From Selaginella moellendorffii (Eukaryota; Streptophyta; Lycopodiopsida; Selaginellales; Selaginellaceae), in contig NW_003314319.1 of assembly GCF_000143415.4 (NCBI RefSeq), positions 68,954 through 132,953 of the forward strand: a DNA stretch of 64,000 nt, in the 5' to 3' direction. Below the pieces are notes generated by a model. It was not told the origin of the DNA. It saw only the letters and a program-made list of their open reading frames with translations, and ran no database searches. Both the position numbers and the translations under genes were made by a program. Shown one piece after another: positions 58,206 to 64,000 of the stretch. Position 1 is the first letter of the stretch. Each line of letters starts with the position of its first letter.

Positions 58206-60137
58206 ATGCAAGAACTCCAGCTCGAATTCGCATCTCGTCTACGAAATGCCAGAACCCCAGTTCAAGCCAGGGAAGTTCACAGAGAACTTGAGACCAGTCC
58301 TGTACGAGGTGACACATTCCTTGCGAATCTAACAGTCCAAATGTACGGCCGTGTCAGATGCCTCGAAGATGCTTGCCAGACATTCCACGGTATCGAGCAT
58401 CCAAACCTCTTCTCGTGGAATATCATGGCTTCGGCATATGCCGTAAATGGGCATCCTGAAGAATCTTTACAGATCCTCTTGAGCATGCCAGAGAAGAATC
58501 TTGTGTCCTGGAATACAATTCTAGCTGCGCTACTGAAGCTCAATAAACTCGATCAAGTGAAGTCTGTCTTTGATCAAATGTTTGAGTTGGACACTGTCTC
58601 ATGGACTTGCCTTGTTCAGGCATTTGCCAAACGAGGGGATTTTGATGAAGCCAAGCGCGCGTTCGATTCCATGCCCGAGAAGAACCTGGTGACGTGGAAT
58701 GCCATGCTGGCGGCTTACGTCTCGCGTGGTCACATCGACGCCGTGGATCTGCTGGGGATGCCGGGTTGGAATCGCCAGACCTGGACGCTTCTCCTCAATG
58801 GCCGTCTGGACGAGGGGAATCTGGGCGAATGCCAGCACCTCTTTCAGTCGATGCCCGAGCACGACATCGTTTCATGCACGGCGATTCTCCGGGTTTTCGC
58901 CCAGCTGGGCGATCCAGGCCGAGCGAAATCGCTGTTTGATTCGATCCCCCAGACGGATCTTCTCGCGTGGACGGCTTTGCTTCAGGCATACGCTCAAAAC
59001 GGGCAACCCGAGCGCGCCAGTAAGATCTTCTCGTCGATGCCCGAGTGGAGCGTCGTGTCATTCAATGCGATGCTCATAGCGCTTGGGACGAGCGGAAGTC
59101 TCGCAAAGGCGGAGGGGTTCTTTGATCGGATGCCCGAGAGAGATCACGCGTCCTGGACAACAATGATCCAGACGCTCGCCCGCGCCGGGCAATTTCGATC
59201 CGCGAGAGATCTCTTCTATCGAATGCCCGAGTGGGATTCTAGATCCTGGGACGCGCTTCTCCAGGCGCTCTTCTTGGCGGGAGATGCCAAACAGGCGAGG
59301 GTAGCATTTGACTCTTTGGGAGCAAAAGATACCTCGACGTGGAACGCGATGCTAACCGAATATGCCCAGGCCGGGCACCTGGAAGATGCCAAGCATCTCT
59401 TTGACACGATGCCAGAGCACAGCACCGTGTCGTGGAATCTCCTCATCCTTGCCTGCCACCGGGGCGGCCACGTGGAAAGCGCGCGGAGTCTGTTCCAGAA
59501 GCAACCGGACAAAGACGTAGTGACGTGGACGACCATGGTCGCGATGAATGCCGAGCTGGGGGACGCGCAAGAGGCGGCAGCGCTCTTCCGGCAAATGCCG
59601 CAGCGGAATATCCTCTCCTGGAACGCACTGCTGGCGGCATTTGCGTCGCTGGATTGGCATCTCGCGAAGATGCTGTTTGATGCCATGCCTGAGGTGGACG
59701 TGGTGTCGTGGACAACGCTGGTCCACGCGTTCGTGTTATCTGGGAAGATTGTTAATGCCACGCGGACGTTTGGGAGGATACCGCCGGGCCAGAAGAACTT
59801 GGTGACGTGGAATGCCATCGTGGCCGGGCACGCCCGGTTTGGGTCCAGCCGGGAGAGTTTTAAAATGCGGATGGAGGGAATCGAGCCCGACCAGAGCTCT
59901 TTCGTGAGTAGCCTCATTGCGTGCAACCATTTGGGGCTGCTAGCGGCGGCTAGGGATAGCTTCGTGTCGATGCGCGGGGATTATGGCTTGGCGCCGCGGA
60001 AGGAGCAACTCTGCCTCATGATCGATGCGCTCTCCCGAGCCGGAGAATCGGAGGAGGCGCGAGAGCTCCTCCAGATCGTGGTTGGGCAAGGGTTGAGCAA
60101 GAAATTCTATAGAGGTCCTCTTCTTTCTTGCAGGTGA
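58206..60137 (+). CDS. Pentatricopeptide repeat protein (divergent partner)
   Basis: Intronless, 643 residues from ATG 58206 to the TGA at 60135-60137. Arrays of 31-residue repeats with the FDSMPE.N.V(S/T)WN.ML..Y...G.. pattern are followed by MEGIEPDQSSFVSSLIACNHLG and SRAGESEEARELL, so it ends in a weaker L2/S2/E-like tail than its neighbour and lacks DYW. The GC content is higher than in the neighbouring PPR gene, particularly after 58700. The last residues (LLSCR) run into a TTGCAGGTGA that looks like splice sites, so the true C-terminus might differ. RNA-binding in an organelle is expected from the family. Confidence 0.88.
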   Translation: MQELQLEFASRLRNARTPVQAREVHRELETSPVRGDTFLANLTVQMYGRVRCLEDACQTFHGIEHPNLFSWNIMASAYAVNGHPEESLQILLSMPEKNLVSWNTILAALLKLNKLDQVKSVFDQMFELDTVSWTCLVQAFAKRGDFDEAKRAFDSMPEKNLVTWNAMLAAYVSRGHIDAVDLLGMPGWNRQTWTLLLNGRLDEGNLGECQHLFQSMPEHDIVSCTAILRVFAQLGDPGRAKSLFDSIPQTDLLAWTALLQAYAQNGQPERASKIFSSMPEWSVVSFNAMLIALGTSGSLAKAEGFFDRMPERDHASWTTMIQTLARAGQFRSARDLFYRMPEWDSRSWDALLQALFLAGDAKQARVAFDSLGAKDTSTWNAMLTEYAQAGHLEDAKHLFDTMPEHSTVSWNLLILACHRGGHVESARSLFQKQPDKDVVTWTTMVAMNAELGDAQEAAALFRQMPQRNILSWNALLAAFASLDWHLAKMLFDAMPEVDVVSWTTLVHAFVLSGKIVNATRTFGRIPPGQKNLVTWNAIVAGHARFGSSRESFKMRMEGIEPDQSSFVSSLIACNHLGLLAAARDSFVSMRGDYGLAPRKEQLCLMIDALSRAGESEEARELLQIVVGQGLSKKFYRGPLLSCR

Positions 60138-60155
60138 TATAAGTCTGACGCAGTA

Positions 60156-60476
60156 CTTTCATATTCTTTTGCGATCTTCTCTAGATATCATATCACAACG
60201 ATTTTTTCAAGCTACATATCCTGAGGTAAAGGTTTTCTATTCTTTTGTAGGTAGAGTCCTAGATCTATCACAAGGATTTTCTCGAGCTACATATCCTCCA
60301 TTGCGTTTGAGCGTAAACTTTTCTATTTCTTTGTAGGTGGAAATCTAACTGTGAGTAACCACTTTCATATTCTTTTGCGATCTTCACTAGATATCACAAG
60401 GAGTTTCTCGTTGAGGTCAGTTTGCGTAACCTTTTCTATTTCTTTTGTAGGTGGAAACCATTGTTCTAACTACGAG
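60156..60476. repeat. Threefold degenerate tandem repeat
   Basis: Three units of about 100-117 bp (60156-60254, 60255-60359, 60360-60476) share CTTTCATATTCTTTTGCGATC, GATATCACAAGG-TTTTCTC, ACATATCC and TTTTCTATTTCTTTGTAGGT. It lies between the PPR 3' end and the convergent NXPE-like gene. Confidence 0.7.
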
Positions 60477-62162
60477 CAAATGGCTGTGAGCAGGACATGA
60501 GCCAGCATCACATCAACGAAGTAAAAATGGCCAACTCTGTCAAACCAAGGTGCCAGCGCAGGCTTTATGCCATAGTGTCCACCATCGCTACAGCAGAAAT
60601 CGTAGTGCCACGGGAAGGTCATGTCGTAGTCGTCTACAAACATCAGCTGGTTCTCCAGGCTATGCAGCTGCTTTTGGAACTCGTTGCTCAGTATGGAGTT
60701 GAAGACTTCTATCTTCTGGGGATTGGAGGGGTCACTTCTTTTGATTGCGGCGAGGGTGATCGTGTTGCGGATCACGACACGAGTGCTGCTCTTGTTTTCC
60801 AGCAGTGACCTCCAGAAAGCCGAAGCAGTCTGAACTGCTGCGGCAAAGTGATGAACCTTTTTCCATGCGTGCCCGTCGTGGATGCCCGAGTTTATGATCA
60901 CTGCGTCCGGAGCTCGACCACGAAAGAATTCGTTCTTGACCAGATCACGATATGCCGGTACGTAGAGCGAGCCTAGACCCATTAAGTTTTGGTTTGGATC
61001 TGCATGTCCGTTGAAGATCGATACTAAGCTGAAATTCTGTGCAGGATTGGATGGATTGGTGACGTTGGCCACGAAGATCCGTTCTATGTATTCCTGGTTC
61101 AGACCAAGAACAAAGTTCATGAGGTTCCGGATTGTGTCTTGGTGGTTTGAGTCGCCCCAGAAGAAGAGCTTCTTCCCGTCCAAGCACTTCCATGCATCGG
61201 CTGCGTTCCAGATGCGGAACTTACAGTGTGCTGAATACACCCATCCGTTGCTCTCCAAGCTCTCAAGGTTGCCAATGCATTGGCTGTCATCGCACTCCTC
61301 ATGTTCTCCCAAGCAACGGTAACGTCCTTCCTTGTCGAGCTGACAGGACTCGTTGAATTTTGTTCTAGTCCATTTGCCTGACCATGTTGTTGCTGACATG
61401 AAGTCGTGGCTGGTGCAGGTTGCAAGATGAGGATTTCTTTTCCGGCTGGTAGTAAAACGGATTTGGACGGTTAGCATCTCTTTCGTCAGGGCCCATGGAT
61501 CCGGCTGATGCTCCAGTCCACGAAAGTTGGAGTATAGAAGGATAACCTTGAAGGTGTAGTTTCCAGCGAATTCCTCGTCCACTTTCAGCTCGACGAGGTA
61601 AGAGCCATCTCCGACATCTGTGATTGGTGGCCTTGATTTCCATTGAGGACCTACAGATGATAGAAAATTCGTGAGGACAAAAACTTTCAGAACAAACTTA
61701 ACTGGAGAGATCCGTCTCGTAGAAGTCTCCTCCAAAGCATCTCCTGTTTCCGCTAGCAGCATATGAGACGATCCAAATCTTGTGAAGAACATCAGTGGAC
61801 AAGGTAATTTCGCCTCCATTCTCTGCTCTAGGGAGCCCAAAGAAGAGAGCAGCGGTAGTACTTACGTTGTGACATTCCTGTTTGCCGTACTCAGAGAAAC
61901 GCTTGAAGAAGATGCTTGTAGACTCGTTGAAAGACGAACGCTTGTTTGAGTTGGGGGACGACATCGAAGGTACTCTGTCTTTGAATTCGAACAGCAAATC
62001 AGAGTAGTAACTTAATGGTGTGCATAAATGCAGTGCTAGCAACAAGAAAGCACCCAGAGAAATCAAAATAATTCCGTTCATAGTGGAGTTCATATGCCTC
62101 AAAGGCGATTCATTGAAGCAGCTACCAAAGTGACCGGCCGTTAAGCCAAACATTCTCTCCAA
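60470..62162 (-). CDS. NXPE/PC-esterase-like type II membrane protein, copy 1
   Basis: Two exons (62162-61703, 61650-60470) with a 52-bp intron give 546 residues. A hydrophobic segment at about residues 30-50 (GIILISLGAFLLLALHLC) suggests a type II Golgi or secretory membrane anchor. The lumenal part has an NXPE-like beta domain (GDGSYLVELKV, GNYTFKVILLY) and then WKCLDGKKLFFWGDSN (GDS nucleophile motif of SGNH/PC-esterases) and, near the end, CCSDGGHYG (D-x-x-H pair). Such proteins may acylate or deacylate glycans; the substrate is unknown. It has a full-length paralogue at 62349-64000. Confidence 0.8.
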
Positions 62163-62348
62163 CCTTTGTACTGTAAGTTTTGCATGCGTGCTTTGAAATT
62201 AGCTTGAGCATTTATATGGATTTGGTGTATCTGACGTTAAAAGAATGAAATCCTAGCTTCCTAGAGGAGCTGGCAGTCGAGATGACATTGGAGGTAACAT
62301 TTTGTTGAAACTCACTTATGATCAGTCTTAACTTTTGTTTTGCCAGGG

Positions 62349-64000
62349 CTAAGAGCAAATGGTGGTAAGAAGCACATGAATGAGCATCAAATCAACAAAG
62401 TAATAGTGGCCAATCGTGCCAAACCATGGTGACAACGAAGGCGCAACTCCATAGTGCCCCCCATCGCTGCAGCAGTGATCATAGTGCCAAGGAAAAGTCA
62501 TGTCATAGTTATCCACAAACATGACCAGGTTCTCCAGAGCTCGGAACTGTCGCTGGAACTCGTCACTCAAGATCGAGTTGAAAGCTTCCATTTTTTGAGG
62601 ATTGGAGGGATTAGCTCTTATACTTCCAGCCACGGCGACCGTGTTACGGAAGACCACGCGTGCTTTGTTGCTCTCCCGCAACAGTGACTTCCAGAACAGT
62701 GCAGCGGTCTTGGCCGCTGTGGCAAACTCCCGGGGATTTTTCCAAGCGTGTCCATCATGGAGGCCCGAGTTAAGTATCACCGCGTCCGGCACTCCTCCTT
62801 GAAAAAACTCCTTCTTGACAAGCTCAAGGTAAGCCGGTTCATCTAGTGACCTCAGTCCTAGGAAAACTTTTCCTGGATCAGGAGCACCGTTGTAAATCTG
62901 AAAAACTCGTAGCTTTTGTGCAGGATTTGCCGGGTTTGTGACGTTGATGATGATGGAGCGCTGCTCGATGGTTTCATTCATGCCAAGAACAAGGTTGAGG
63001 AGGTTTCGAATGGTGTCTCTGTGGTTAGAGTCACCCCAGAAGAAGAGCTTCTTCCCGTCCAGGCACTTCCACGCCTCGGTTGTGCTCCATATCCGGAACT
63101 TACAGTGCGCAGAGTACACCCATCCGTTGCTCTCCAGGCGCTCGAGAGCTCCACTGCACTGGCTCTCGTCGCACTGCTCGTCGTCTCTTAGGCAAAGGTA
63201 ACGTCCATCCTCGTCGAGCGCGCAAGACTCGTCGAACTTTGTTCGGGTCCACTTGCCTAACCACGGTTTTTTCGAGGTGAAGTCGCTGCTGGTGCATAGT
63301 GGAAGAGTAGTCCTTGTGCTGCCACCAGTAGAAGAAGTGAAGTGGATTTGGAGGCGGAACACTTCCTTGTCCACAGCCCATTCGGTTGCGGAGTGATCCA
63401 TCCCGTGGAAGTTGGAGTACAAGAGAATGGCCCTCAGCGTGTAGATGCCCGTGAATTCTCCGTCGACTTTGAGCTCCACGAGGTAAGAGCCATCTCCAAG
63501 GTCTGTTACTGATGGCCGTGACTTCCATTGGTGACCTGCAGTTGAAAGGATCTTTCCAACAACGCTCGAAAAGAACACACTCTTTTACTTACCCGAGAGA
63601 TCAATCTCGTAGAAATCTCCTCCATGGCATCTCCTGCTTCCGTCTGCTGCGTACGAGACTATCCAAAACTTGTGGGAGACTTCCGTGGACAAGGTAATCA
63701 TCTCCTCCTCGTTTCCTTCCATGGGAAGGCCGAAGAAGTAAGCGGCTTCCGTGCTGATATTGTGGCATGGTCTAGTTCCATTCTCAGACACACGCTGGAG
63801 GATCACTTGCGCGTCCCGTGAACTGGCTGGAGGAGCTCTTGCCTTGGGTGAAAGAAGGCGGCGAAGTAGATCGAAGTGGAAGCTCTCTGGCGCGGTGGAC
63901 TGAAGTGCCACGAGGAGTAAGAGACTCAGCTTCGGCTGCCTCTTTCCTTGGTCATCTTGGCCCGTTTTTCTGGGTCGTTCTCTGCCCCCTTTTTCTTTTT
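62349..64000 (-). CDS. NXPE/PC-esterase-like protein, copy 2 (start beyond window)
   Basis: Exon 2 is 63535-62349; exon 1 runs from 63593 past the window end; the 57-bp intron is in the same position as in copy 1. Upstream of 63911 the frame stays open through LSLLLLVALQ, a likely anchor, into basic residues up to 64000, so the start codon is outside. It keeps LFFWGDSN and CCSDGGHYG. About 187 bp separate it from the 5' end of copy 1, which fits tandem duplication. Confidence 0.8.

Noticed and set aside
59216-59926. 236-codon minus-strand frame
   Set aside because: Antisense shadow of the GC-rich PPR gene.

Overview
This is nuclear DNA from a land plant. Spliceosomal introns of about 40-60 bp, long PPR genes built from 31-residue repeats, and a plant-type pantothenate synthetase point to a lycophyte, most likely Selaginella (inference; no marker here proves the species). 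About 51 kb is a stack of nested transposable elements, followed by about 2.5 kb of AT-rich sequence and a 10 kb gene-dense island.

Layout. 1-1966: 3' end of a DNA transposon (element A) carrying the C-terminal half of a DUF7869-type, DDE-like transposase. 1967-9262: element B, a related internally deleted copy that A appears to have entered. 9273-23719: an LTR retroelement with GATAT target duplications, containing a degraded Ty3/Gypsy element (about 13009-19226) and an extra inverted LTR. 24049-51363: a minus-strand chromovirus split by a MULE-like DNA transposon (25697-47505), which is itself split by element C (36739-46911), an inverted near-copy of B. 51364-53850: AT-rich, no convincing gene. 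54150-64000: OPR-like pseudogene, pantothenate synthetase (PANC), a divergent pair of PPR genes with 41 bp between start codons, and two tandem NXPE/PC-esterase-like membrane-protein genes.

Most interesting content. (1) The MULE-like element carries, beside its SWIM-finger transposase, a ten-exon minus-strand gene whose product joins a ParB-like domain (DGNHR motif) to a beta-class DNA amino-methyltransferase-like domain. (2) Elements A/B/C encode an unrelated transposase, yet their second gene has a similar layout: a ParB-like GQHS segment, a helical linker, a methyltransferase motif-I-like glycine loop, then an FCP1/HAD-like C-terminus. (3) A/B/C are studded with a palindrome of about 24 bp (half-sites AATGGCRTG and CAYGCCATT around a GGCC-like core) that I did not find elsewhere in the window. 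In element C it sits inside at least nine short introns, just upstream of the 3' splice site, and twice inside an exon. It may be a binding site for an element-encoded protein, a seed of intron gain, or both. Most element genes here carry nonsense or frameshift changes, so these copies look inactive.
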